DNA from: Lomentospora prolificans
Taxonomy: Eukaryota; Ascomycota; Sordariomycetes; Microascales; Microascaceae
DNA: 64,000 nt
Direction: 5' to 3'
NCBI GenBank assembly: GCA_029532625.1
Contig: JARFXM010000001.1
Location: forward strand, 310,001-374,000
The notes beneath the pieces were generated by a model, which saw only the letters and a program-made list of their open reading frames with translations, ran no database searches and was not told where the DNA came from. The position numbers and the translations under genes are program-made. This document shows positions 1 to 10,393 of the stretch, one piece after another. Within the stretch, counting starts at the first letter, position 1. Each line of letters opens with the position of its first letter.

Positions 1-465
1 ACGAGCTCCGTGCTTCTCCTCCAAAGCGAGACCCGCCTTAACAGGGCTCTCAAAAGTGATATGCAGCTCATTAGTCTCGCCTGCCGGTTTGAGATGCTGC
101 TTCACGGCTACCCTCGCGGGGACAAACATGTTGTCGCTCTTGAGGATCTCAGCGCCATTGAGCGTGACGGTCGCGACAGTGTCCAGACCCTCAAATACGA
201 GGTCGACGTTCTCTGCGTTCGCGTCCTCCGGTGTGGAGAAAGAAGTCTGGTATTCCCAGTCGACTTCGCCGACCCACTGTATTTGGCGCTCGTTCTCGCC
301 AATGTTGTAATCAGGGATCAGCTTGTTTGCGGCAAGTTCCATCTGGATGACAGAGGGGAAGGACTGGACGGGCTTCCACTCCTTGAGGGAGTCGGCCTGG
401 GCCACGCCGTTGGTGTTGCCGGCGCGCCATTGCCAGGAGGTAAGGTTGTGCTGTTTTCGAGCCAT
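1..465 (-). CDS. Beta-mannosidase, GH2 family (5' part, cut by the left edge)
   Basis: Reading the minus strand from the ATG at 465 gives 155 uninterrupted codons running off the window. The protein opens MARKQHNLTSWQWRAGN and continues through FPSVIQMELAANKLIPDYN, ENERQIQWVGEVDWEY and DLVFEGLDTVATVTLNG. These match the N-terminal sugar-binding/jelly-roll domain of fungal GH2 beta-mannosidases of the intracellular B type. There is no signal peptide, which fits that type. The family removes terminal beta-1,4-mannose residues from manno-oligosaccharides produced by secreted mannanases. The catalytic glutamates lie further downstream, outside the window, so activity cannot be judged. No intron is seen in this part. 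The call rests on family resemblance from memory. Confidence 0.85.
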   Translation of the reverse strand, partial: MARKQHNLTSWQWRAGNTNGVAQADSLKEWKPVQSFPSVIQMELAANKLIPDYNIGENERQIQWVGEVDWEYQTSFSTPEDANAENVDLVFEGLDTVATVTLNGAEILKSDNMFVPARVAVKQHLKPAGETNELHITFESPVKAGLALEEKHGAR

Positions 466-2080
466 GACTGTTGATCGGCTCTCTTCACTGTTTCTCTACT
501 AAAGTGGTATCCACTGAAAGGGCAACGAGAACAAAATTCGCAGCGACAGAGAAAAGGAGGTGAATGAACTGCAATAGAGGCTTGTACTGTGACAAGATCA
601 ACAAAAGAAAGCAGGAGAGGGGCTCTCAAATAATACATACCACCAGCAAGTGGAGCCCGAGGAGTTCACCTCCAACCCAAAGCTACCCGACAGCTCTTCC
701 CCTCGCCCCCCAAGCAACGGCGGGCGTCTCCAGCTCCCCATTGGCAATCGGGAGCAAGCATCTGGCAGAAACTCGGAGCTTCAACCTCCTAGCGCCGTTC
801 TTGGACGGGTCGGCGCAGGACAACCAACGAAAAGGAGGGGAACTCCTTCGCGGGGTTGGTTGAACATGGGTTTTGCGAGCTCCAGAGAAGAAAGAAAAAC
901 CCGATGGGCCGGCGATCCATAGCTCGAACAGGTCGGCCTTGGGCGGACATGCATGAGGGGTACAGATACAGGGGCATGGCGTGGATGGACGATATCCGAA
1001 GGCCGAAACAGGTCTTCCTTCGGCATCTAGGCACAGGCGAATCGGTAAACGCATCGGGTCATCGGAGCCAGAAATTAGGGTCCGAGATGGCCGCGGCCCC
1101 GAGCGTGGAGATTCTCGGTCACAAGCGCGATATGGGGCACTCAGCAGGAGACGCGAAGGGGGGTCGGACCATGGATGGATAGGTGCCAGGGAGCCCTTGG
1201 CAACCGATCAAGATTAGATAGATCTAATAGTCTCTGACTCGCGTATAGTCAAGGTTGCAGTCTTTGAACACCCTATGGAGGATCGGGCTTAGCACTAGTC
1301 ACTGATGGTTGCGTCGCAACGCTCCTCGACTAGCGGCGTCTAAGACCCCATCCGAGACTAAAAGCTGGCTCTGGCTCTCTGTGAGCTTCTAAAAGTTGGA
1401 GAATGGGGGATTGCGGGGTAAGAGTACACCCTAAACCCCCACTCCACAGGGCCATCAGGCTGTCCGCCAGGCCAGCTGGCGCTAGCGTCAGCCAGGCTTC
1501 CACCCTGGTCAGGCGGGTGCGAGCGCTAGTTTCAGCGCCTGGAAACTGGCGGTCGGGGTGTCGGATGCACCCCGAGTTTGGGGTCATTTAGGGGTTCGTC
1601 AGGGAGGTTGACCCCATAGCTGGCCTGGTCAGCAGCCTGGAAGTACCCTGACCTTCACGATGCACCAGACGCCGCCCGTGGACCTTGATCCACTGACCCG
1701 ACCCGCCTGGCATGAGCTCACGGCCCTGTCTTACCCCAAGCTGACTTTGATCGACCATGAGATCAAGCCCCGGTTCGGGAATAAACAGATAGTACCCGAA
1801 ATGCCGTTCCGGTAGGAAATTCGGGTTGAAGTTGCGGGGTTGAACATGGTTCTCCATCGAACACTGAGGGTCAAGAAATCGACGAGAGTACGTCATCGTT
1901 GTTCTCCCAAAAGGAGGCGTGTGTACAATGGTTCGGGATAAGATAGTTGATTCATCGTGAAACTTGATAGAGGGACATGATCGAGATATGAATGGAATGA
2001 ATTCAATTGATTCTGTTCACGAGCGCGACAAATCATAGCAGCACTATGTACAGGAAACATCCTCCACCACTGTTACTCAT
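466..2080. other. Intergenic region, upstream of the beta-mannosidase and downstream of the oxidoreductase
   Basis: About 1.6 kb without a supportable gene. The part next to 465 should hold the beta-mannosidase promoter. A 102-codon open frame at 1588-1896 on the minus strand has no recognisable homology and no clear start context, so it is not called. No tRNA-like or repeat structure was seen. Confidence 0.5.
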
Positions 2081-3240
2081 CTAGAAAGTCTTGATAGCAC
2101 CCGAAGCCTCGCCAGACTCCAAAAGCGCCTGCAGGATCTCCAAATCCTTGAAGGCCTGCTCAGCGGTCTGTCTAGGATCAACCTCGCCCGCGTTGATGCT
2201 CTGCGCAAACGCAACCAACTCGGCCTTGACGCCCGTGTTGAACTCAAAGTCCTTCTTCTCCTCCGTCTTCTCACCATTGGCGCCCCTCTTGGTCACGGTC
2301 ACTTCAACAGGCGACATCCTGACAGCTCCGTTTGTCGTCACCAGCTCAATGGTAAAGCCAGACTTGAACTCGGTGCCGAAAGAGCAGATAAAAGTGCCGC
2401 TGCGGCCGCTTCCAGTGGTAAGGAGGCCGTGGACGGTGTCGACGGGAGGAAGCTTCTCCTGCAGGAGAGCGGTGCGGGCACTGAGTTGCTTCACCTCCTG
2501 TCCGACGGCGGCGAGGAAGTAGCGCACTCCAGCGACGAAGTGGACGCCGCCGTCAAGCAAGAAACCACCCTGGTACTCGGGAACCTTGCGCCCTGTAAAC
2601 CGTTAGCTTTCGTGCACGTCTCCCCAAGAGGCAATTCACTCACACTGCGTGTTGAAGTACTTGTCCTCATCCTTGATGAGGTTAAACATCTCAAACCCAA
2701 ACGTCACCACATCACCCCCGATTTCCTTCAGCTGTTCCGTCGCGTAGACCACCGAATCCAAAAACCTAAAGTTCTCCCCAACGCCCCAGATAGGAGGCGA
2801 CGACAGAGAACCGTACCATTCCAAGAGCTCCTTTGCGGTCGCCGTGTCCTTGGCAATGGGCTTTTCGCTCAGGACATGCTTTCCCGCAGCGATGGCCTTC
2901 TTAATGACGGCGGGTTGGTTGAGGATGGGGAGGGCGACTACGACGGCCTGGATGTCATTGCGAGCGAGGAGGGCATCGAGACTCTTGTCAGCGCTGGAAG
3001 GGTCGTCGTAGTATGAGTCGGGCTTGGGGTCGACGCTCGTGGCGAGGGCGTCGGCGGACTTTTGGGAGCGGGAGTAGACGGCCTTGAGGGTGACGAGGTC
3101 GCAGGCCTGGATGGCGGGAATGTGTTCTAGAGAGAAGAATGCAAATGTGAGGATGGCTGTGTTGAGAAATGCTTTACTCGGAACTTATTACCTTCCCTAG
3201 CAAAAATGCCCGCACCAAGAACCGCGATTCCGATCGTCAT
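2081..3240 (-). CDS. Gfo/Idh/MocA-family NAD(P)-dependent oxidoreductase
   Basis: Three exons (3240-3192, 3126-2644, 2592-2081) join in frame to 347 aa. The N-terminus ITIGIAVLGAG-type Rossmann start (MTIGIAVLGAGIFAREEHIPA) is split by intron 1 between the two Glu codons. The family signature EKPIAKDT follows the second half of the nucleotide-binding fold. The C-terminal part, with GGFLLDGGVHFVAGVR, is the substrate-binding alpha/beta domain. Fungal members of this length resemble dimeric dihydrodiol dehydrogenase and D-xylose or inositol dehydrogenase-like proteins; the substrate is unknown. No signal peptide is seen, so it is probably cytosolic. Both introns are GT-AG (65 and 51 bp). Confidence 0.88.
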
Positions 3241-5152
3241 TGTTATCAAAAGCTTGTTGAGATGAGATGTATGAAGGGAGATGAGCTATTATTTCGACCA
3301 AGGCTGGAATAGGAATTTTGCAAATATTTTTTCTTCAAACTTCACAGTCGTATAAATTACCCTGAATGAAAATCCCCCATTGAATGAGGAGGAGGGAAAG
3401 CAGAGCAGGGCAGGCCTTTGAAGCAAGCCTTCGAGGAAACGCGGCCTCATCGTCAACCCCTCCAGGAAGAACATCTTCGGCGACAGAGCCAGCTTCGGCG
3501 GGACTGAAACGAACCCCGCCTTTGCGCTGGCGACCGCTGGCGGTGCTCCACAGCATTTTTCCTACTGCAGTCTAGTGCCATAAAGAGACTCTCCTCTCCC
3601 AAGCTCCCCACTACAGATACGAAAAGAACAAACGTAAGGGGAGGGGAAAAAAAAAACCCGCGAGAGCCCACTCTGGAAGGCGGATGATCGGCTCCGCAAC
3701 TTTCCTCTTCCTCGCTGCGCTGTGTGCAGCTTCTACCATGGCCATGTTACACGCCAGTCGCAGCCAGCAATCGAGCTCGGCCAGCCAGACAAGCATACAC
3801 GCAACCCCCCCGGCACATGTTCTTGCTTGTTCCTCGTGTTCTTACCGGCGGGGCGGGAATGGGCATGGCAGTTGTTAGCTTGCCAGCCATGATGTGCACA
3901 GTCGCGTTGCAGGGTCCTCTTTTTTATGTTTTCCCCTTCCCTTTTTCAGCACCCAAGCTTCTAGATCGTCTCCAGGTAATCTCAAAATAGTCATGCTGGC
4001 GGATCCATTAGACTGGGTCAGCCGAAGCCGCGATTTAGAGCGCATCCGGGCAGTGAGTTTAGTGGGCGATCTCCAGGGCTGGTCGGGGTCTCGGATCAGC
4101 AACGTCGGAGCTTAAGTAGATCTTCGGCGCACACCCATCCCGGACCTCCCGCTCCATCACCCACACCCCCGGTCCCCACCATTTCCACTCTTGGCCGCCC
4201 CGCCCCCCCCCCCCCACCACCAAAAAAAAGCTACCCACGGATCTTCTCTCCCCCCGAAAGCAGGTTAGCCACGCCCAGACAGACACAAGACTGGAAACCA
4301 GTCGAGAATTGGAGTTTGCACCACTCATAGCTCCCCCTCGCAGTATCGGGTCGGAAGCTGCCCTCTAACGAATCCTCTCCATTGCCACATTGCTCCAAAG
4401 CCTTCCCCGGATTTCCTAGTTTGGCGTGTCCTTCCACTCCAGATACCCTCTATTTCCCTCCCTCCCCCTCTCGAGTCCGTTTCTGCTCAGCTCCTGCAAA
4501 GTACCAGGTCAACGGCTTTTTCCCACACTCTCGTTAGTCCCGCATGGCAGGTCGCAGTTAGTACGGACCAACCATGTGGACCCCCTGGGAATGGGCGTCA
4601 TCCATGTCAAGAAGAATGCCAACAGCAAGAAATTGATTGCGTGCGTTTATTACTGTCAGCGGACTAGAACCCAAGCACCCGTCACCCAAATCAAGGCCGG
4701 AGCCAAAATCCCACCAAGTCCCCTCCTCGCTTTCCGCTCGCGCAAGGATTCACTCAGGTCCTCCGCTCCAAGAACCCCCCATTTTTATCCTCTTTTGAAG
4801 CTGGCCAACAGCTGCCTTTGGTCCCTTCCGGCTTCTCCCACCTCAGCACCGCAAATTGTGGCCTGATTCATAATTTGACACTCAAGATCCATGACCCCCA
4901 TGCTTTCCTTCATGCTCTGTATATAAATTCGTCGAGATATCTTCAGACTCAGACCTCATCCTTAGCAATATCAGTCTCTCAAACAGTCTCATTATTCCAG
5001 CTTCACCCTTTCCAACGCACCGGTCTTATATACGCTCCTTGGCACAGAGAGACGAGAAGCCGCTCAAGCCTCTATCTGTGTTTTCACATCAATTTTTTCT
5101 TCTATTCGAATACCCTCTGCTTCATTTACACAAAACCCACAAAACCCACAAA
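3241..5152. other. Divergent intergenic region (oxidoreductase / PhyH dioxygenase)
   Basis: A 1.9-kb bidirectional promoter region. It contains a 13-base C run (4203-4215), pyrimidine-rich stretches typical of fungal 5' leaders, and just before the plus-strand ATG a near-perfect 9-bp direct repeat of CACAAAACC (about 5129-5152). No coding sequence was recognised. Confidence 0.6.
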
Positions 5153-6296
5153 ATGCCTGCCGCCAGAGCCCCCCTCCAGTTCCAAGAGCCACACATCGTG
5201 CACCTCTCCGACAAGGAGAGGGTCAGCGGCATCATCACCGAGGAGCACATTGGCGAGGCCATCTCCGCCATGCACCGGGACGGTCTCGTGGTTCTCGAGA
5301 ATGCTGTGGACGTAGAGCACTGCGACAAGCTCAACGACATCCTCAGCAACGAGGCTGCGATCATGGCCAAGCTCCCCACCACCCACTTCAACGATGTGTG
5401 TTTTCTCCCCTTTGTTCTCGCCGCTCCTATAACCTCCTCACGCTAACCACATCATCTCTTCTTTTTTTTTTTGCCAGAACTCCGCTGATGGCGCCCCCAC
5501 CGGCAACATGTCGCAGGGTCCTCCTCTGACCCCCGACCTCATGTACACGGACGTCTGGGCCAACCAGCCCGCAGCGACCGTCATCTCCGCCATCCTCGGC
5601 CCCAACCCCCGCATCAACTACGTCAACGGCAACACCGCCCTCGGCGGCTACGACGGCGCCCGCCAGCGCGTGCACGCCGACCTCACCTTCAACCACGCCC
5701 AGTTCCCCTTCGCCATCGTCACAAACTACTACCTCATCGACGTATCCCCCGCCAACGGCTCCACCGAGCTCTGGCTCGGCTCCCACCGCGACACCAGCTT
5801 CCACGACCACCGCAACGGCCACCCCGTCGACCCCGCCACCGCGCCCTCCAACTCCAAGTTCGGCATCTACGACCCCAAGCTCGAGATGGAGTTTGGTATC
5901 CGCGACGAGCTTCTTGAGCAGCGCCGCGCCTACGCCCCTCCCATCCAGCCCACTGTCAAGAAGGGCTCTGTCGTCCTCCGCGACCTCCGCCTCTGGCACG
6001 CGGGCCTCGCCAACCCATCGCCCGACCCGCGCATCATGCTCGCCTTCGTTCACACTCCTTGGTGGTACCAGTGCCCGGCCAAGGTCGTCCTCCCAGAGGC
6101 TTGCCGCGACCTCGTCGAAGGCTGGGCTAGGCGAGAGGTTTCGCCCGTCCAGTACTGGGCTCACTTCGTTCCCGCCGAAGTAGACCACAAGACGATCAAG
6201 TTCAACCCCAACTTCAGCAGCGACAACAAGGGTTACCTTGACATGTTACCCAAGGACGTTGTGATGGGCTTCGTCTTTAAGGACGAGGATGAGTAG
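5153..6296 (+). CDS. Phytanoyl-CoA dioxygenase (PhyH)-like Fe(II)/2-oxoglutarate oxygenase
   Basis: Two exons (5153-5395 and 5478-6296) with an 82-bp GT-AG intron give 353 aa. The start MPAARAPLQFQEPH is the only sensible ATG after the pyrimidine-rich leader. The double-stranded beta-helix carries the iron-ligand pair in RVHADLTFNH (HxD) and a distal histidine in LRLWHAGLANPSPDPR, where the following Arg suits 2-oxoglutarate binding. Fungal PhyH-like proteins oxidise varied small molecules, including secondary metabolites, and the substrate cannot be read from sequence. There is no signal peptide. The neighbours do not form an obvious biosynthetic cluster. Confidence 0.87.
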
Positions 6297-7257
6297 GGTT
6301 AGGATTTGTAGTATGCGATTTACTAGTGTGCCAATCGGTCTGTGTCTAATTTTCTGGGTTACGAGATGGAATGAAGCGACAAAGGTTCCTTTGACTGGTG
6401 CTATGAATTCCCGAGTTTGTGTGCCTAATTTTCTTTTCCTTTTCCTCTTTTTTTTTTTTTTTTTTTTTTTTTGGTATTTTTTGTCCCGGGATTGGATATC
6501 TGTTTCTGCCCTGCGACCACGGTTTGCTGAGGCTAGGCCAGCTGTATGTAGTATGCTTATGTAGATAATAATAGGAACTCTGATTTTTCTTTTCCATATC
6601 GTGGTCCCGAAACTACCTAACATGACTCGGGCCGATCTTTTTCGGTCACGGATTGTCAGCGGGGTGAGAGTCATGCCTGTGTTTTGCAGGGGATCTGGAT
6701 TGGCGGATTTCGCGCCCAATCTATGCCCATGTCGACAGTCTGCCAGACCATGCAGCAGGCCTAGTCGAGGGCTTCGGGAACACCATTGGTTCATCGGGGT
6801 ATCTATTACGGAAAAGTTGGACATGGACATGCGGCGTGGATAAGAGAGTTCACTGCAGGCAATCACGCTGAAGACGAAGCACCGAGGTGAAACTGATATT
6901 ACGTCCAGATCCGCGATTAGAAAGTAAGGAAGCCCCTCACTACCTCTTAGGGTTAGGGTTCACAGAGAAGCGTCAACGCCAACAGAGCACTTCCATCGAA
7001 TAGGTTCTCAGCCCAACCTTCTTCCTGCAAGCACTTCCCTTTCCGTCCTTGAATCTCCCCAAGCTTTCTCCTCGGAGATATCAAACACAACCCTTGCTCG
7101 GCCCGGCCTCATAATCCCATTGCCAAGTTACACAACAACAAAGTTCTCTCCCGCCTCCTCCATCCTCGCACGCGGCACAATAAACACCACCCTCCATCAT
7201 CCCCCAGCGTCCCCGAATCCAGCACCGGGCTGCCCTCCAAAACCCCACCTTCCACCC
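6297..7257. other. Intergenic region with T-tract and short telomere-like repeat
   Basis: Holds the 3' end of the dioxygenase transcript, a run of about 25 T (6448-6472) and two and a third copies of TTAGGG at 6947-6960. No gene was recognised. The stretch from about 6960 to 7257 leads into the decayed gene on the minus strand. Confidence 0.5.
6947..6960 (+). repeat. Short telomere-type repeat (TTAGGG)2TT
   Basis: Two exact TTAGGG units followed by TT. This is the fungal telomere unit but far too short to be telomeric DNA. It may be a chance occurrence or a telobox-like promoter element. Confidence 0.5.
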
Positions 7258-8520
7258 TTATCTCCGCCGGTCACCTGCTAAGCCTCTTTCCCTGTCACCG
7301 AGCTTGGGGTCCTTGAGGTCTACGTCGGGTGGGTAAATTAATAGCTGGAAAGGCCCAGCCTCTTCTCGAGGTCCCGCTTCTTGCGCTTCGCTGCCGCCCA
7401 CCGTTCCTTCCAGTTGGGCGATCACCAGTAGAAACTCATCAATGGTGAGACACCAGAGCTTCCTTCTTTCGTTTCCGTCGGTGGGTTTTCGAGCACGAAT
7501 TGGTCGTGGTACATGCCGTCGTTGAATCCCTAGACTTTTGTTGAGCCTACCCTTGCTATTGCTGGATGTTTCGAATTGCAGCAGCTTAGTCGGCATGCTT
7601 GGCGACCTTCCGTCCTCAGAGGGTACGATCACCGGCTGCAACCGCCAGTGGTACGGGACATTAGGTCTCCGTGGGTTGGGATTGATGGAGTTGCAGCGCC
7701 CCAGGCAGGCTTGCGCGATGCGGTCGCGCGTGTAGTACCATCTGACACTTGGAGATTCCTTGATGCCCTTTTCCGCGTGGAGGTCTGCGAATTGTTGGCA
7801 CCGGGTGTCGTCGGCAAAGTAGCCGTACGCGGAGCCCACATTTTTCGGTCTTGTCAAAGGTGGGCGGATTGCCCGTATCTGTTTTGAAGGTCTTCGAAAA
7901 TTGCTTCGGTCGAGTTAAACGAGCTGGTAGATGGCGGCTGATAGTCATCCAGAACGGGTCTCGAGCGCCATTCCTGTGAGAGAACACCCGGGGGCTCAAT
8001 GGTGTCCGCTTTCGATTCCAGAATCCCAGCCTTGCCCCATCCGTCTGGGTACGGAGCGTGGATGAGACGTGTGATGTCCAGCCTCTTGACTTTCCATATC
8101 CCAGAACCCTCATCCTTGACAAACGTGTTCCAGAAAATGTTAAACTCCCACTTCTCTTGCCTCTTGCTCGTATCACCAATCATGCCATACTCGAGGCCTC
8201 TTGTCGTGGCCTCTCATCGAGGCTGACTTCCACCATGACGCCAAACATGGGATAATACTCAAGTATACCTTCAGTGAGGTTCTCAGCCCCCCGCCCCCCC
8301 CCCCCCGGCCCCCCAAATCCACTCCTCCAGCACCAACCGCATGTCATCGACAAGAGTGCTCAGTCCCGTCGATGGCGATACTAGCGTCTTCGGTGCACAG
8401 GTCCGTAACGTACGTCCACATCCGCTGATCCACGTAATAGCAGCCGTAAGAGTGCTGAAGATTACTGACTTAATCCTCGTTGTTAAATCGGTTTATCCGA
8501 TAGGTCAGCTCATCAATATT
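7258..8520 (-). pseudogene. Decayed two-domain SnoaL/NTF2-like protein gene
   Basis: Reading the minus strand from about 8520, pieces of a recognisable fungal SnoaL-like family appear in order but in broken frames. First RINRFNNED, then a TAA stop at about 8470, then LQHSYGCYYVDQRMWTYV and EDASIAIDGT. A frame change and a long C/G run (8287-8316) follow. Then come RGLEYGMIGDTSKR, WEFNIFWNTFVKDE and WGKAGILESK. After another shift near 7855 come VGSAYGYFADDTRCQQF, WYYTRDRIAQACLGR, YHWRLQPVIVPSEDGRS and a C-terminal PPDVDLKD. One internal stop and at least two frame changes make a single protein impossible. The family assignment is from memory; the function of intact members is not established. 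Confidence 0.6.
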
Positions 8521-10393
8521 GACATCCTCATCGTCAGCATCCTCGTCATCGACCTCGACTGGCAGAAGAATCGGTATCCCGGCCTCATCCGACGTAAAGT
8601 GATACGGGGTAATCGGTATCGCTCTCGATCCAGACCCAACATTGTCTGAGCCCTGCCCATAACTCCCACTGAGCGCCGGAGAAATCATGCAGCAACGAAA
8701 TCTTCTACCCGGCCTCATCCTCCCCATCACCACGAACATACTCATTCTCCTAGACTACCACCCTGGATCCTCATCTTTCCCGCACCATCCCCCACAAGCC
8801 GTAGGACCAGCCACTTGACTTCGCGGTAGTCCCATTCTCAGAGAGGCTAACGAGTGGCTCCTCGTTCAAATGCGCGTTCAGAGAGAGTCGGGTCGAATCC
8901 CGTCCATATCCCCTGCGTCTTTCCGTAACCACTACTCGATGGCTTCGGACCCGGTGATGACATCCGCCTTGTTCAATTCGAGGGTCCCGCCGGTACCCTA
9001 GTGGATGGTGTGTTTGTCGGCAAACAGCCCTGCTATTTCACCCTATCGTCCAAACTAGGCGAGCTACGCAAGAGACTTTTGTACATCCTTGGTCTCACGC
9101 ACTGATTCGATATCCCATATCTAGTGCCAAAGACGTTAGAGAAACACCTCCAACAATCTCCGTAGAGAAAGCCGAGAGACACAAAAAAGCCGCTCGATGG
9201 ACAATCATCACGATGACGCCGCGTATTAAAACGCACAAGAGGATGGGAAAGGGAAACAACCTGCCACTCCACCCACCGTCGCATGGCCCTTCTTTCATCA
9301 AGGCTACAGAACCACCCCCTGCCAGCGAGTGCCGAAAGAAATTTATGACTCGCTCAATAACAGTTCTCTGGCCTCCGCTCCCCATTGTACTAGTTGCCCA
9401 CACGAATCTCTACCCGAAGAAATGGCTGGCGGAGATCCGTCCGCCTTGGAAGACCTCACTCCCCAATCCCTTATAGTAGGCACATATAGTCTCGAATCCA
9501 AACTTGCACTAATACAAACGGCAAGGTGCAGAGAGACCCCTTCTTCCCCACACTATTTCCAAGGTTTCCGAAGCGGAAACATCTGCAAGTATATTGCAAT
9601 ATATCCCCCGTTTGGAAATGTCTCACCCGTGATTCGGCAGTGACATATTGACCTCCTATACGACTTTGATAAACACTTCCGACACGACGGGTTGAATACT
9701 TTAGTTGTTCCCTGTCGGTTAACGAAAATGCCCGAGTCTCGCTCATCTAGCCCGCCGTCAAATGCATCCAATATTATCCCCTTGCAGATCGTAACACACG
9801 TCCTCTAGCGTCCCTTATTCATTTCGTTGAGCATGGAGAAATGCGGCGAGTCTAACTGTTAGGGATAGTGTTATGTGCGTTATTTCCGCCCCGAGGCAGA
9901 CCAAGACACTTTGGGGCAAAGTTTTGAAAGGAACATGGTTGACGTTGCAAAGTGACAACCTTGTCAATTTTATCCACTTCATCATTATTAACGTAGCGTA
10001 TTAGAGTTTTTGCCTCCTGTTCATACCGATTCGCGCAATGGTTTCGTTTTTCGTCCAATCCATCTCTTACTGTCCTGATAACCCCAGGAATATATATATG
10101 TGTTTGCCCCCCATTTGGAGCTAAAAATCCCATATGAATGCAAACTAGCTCGATTGAGCCAACAAACCGAAGACATGCGAGACGAGACATATGTGGTCAT
10201 AAACAAGAACGTGAAATCCGAGGTCCCGCCCAGATGTGGCCCAGATAGCCATAATACTCGTATCCATTAGATAGATGCCATATCCATGCCATGATAACCG
10301 AAAAGGAAGAGGGCGGAAAAAGAAAGAAATAAAAAAAAAAAGACAAAGTCGACATAAAGCGTAACGCCACATGGACGAAATTTTGAACGAGTG
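8521..10393. other. Gene-poor stretch with decayed, unidentified coding-like sequence
   Basis: No intact gene. On the plus strand, pieces that look protein-like are interrupted by stops: about 8941-9109 (containing FGPGDDIRLVQFEGP and GKQPCYFTLSSKLGELRKR) and about 9236-9641 (containing YDSLNNSSLASAPH and LIVGTYSLESKLALIQ). I could not assign a family. An A-rich stretch lies near 10320-10345, just beyond the regulator's stop codon. Confidence 0.35.

Noticed and set aside
1588..1896. 102-codon minus-strand frame with protein-like composition
   Set aside because: No recognisable family, no splice-linked continuation and no promoter context; kept only as a note.
6947..6960. Telomere-type repeat as a sign of a chromosome end or fusion
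   Set aside because: Only two units, embedded between ordinary genes; too short to support a telomeric or fusion origin.
8880..8920. GGTCGAATCC-like B-box suggesting a tRNA
   Set aside because: The T-arm does not pair over five bases and no matching A-box, anticodon arm or acceptor stem is found upstream.
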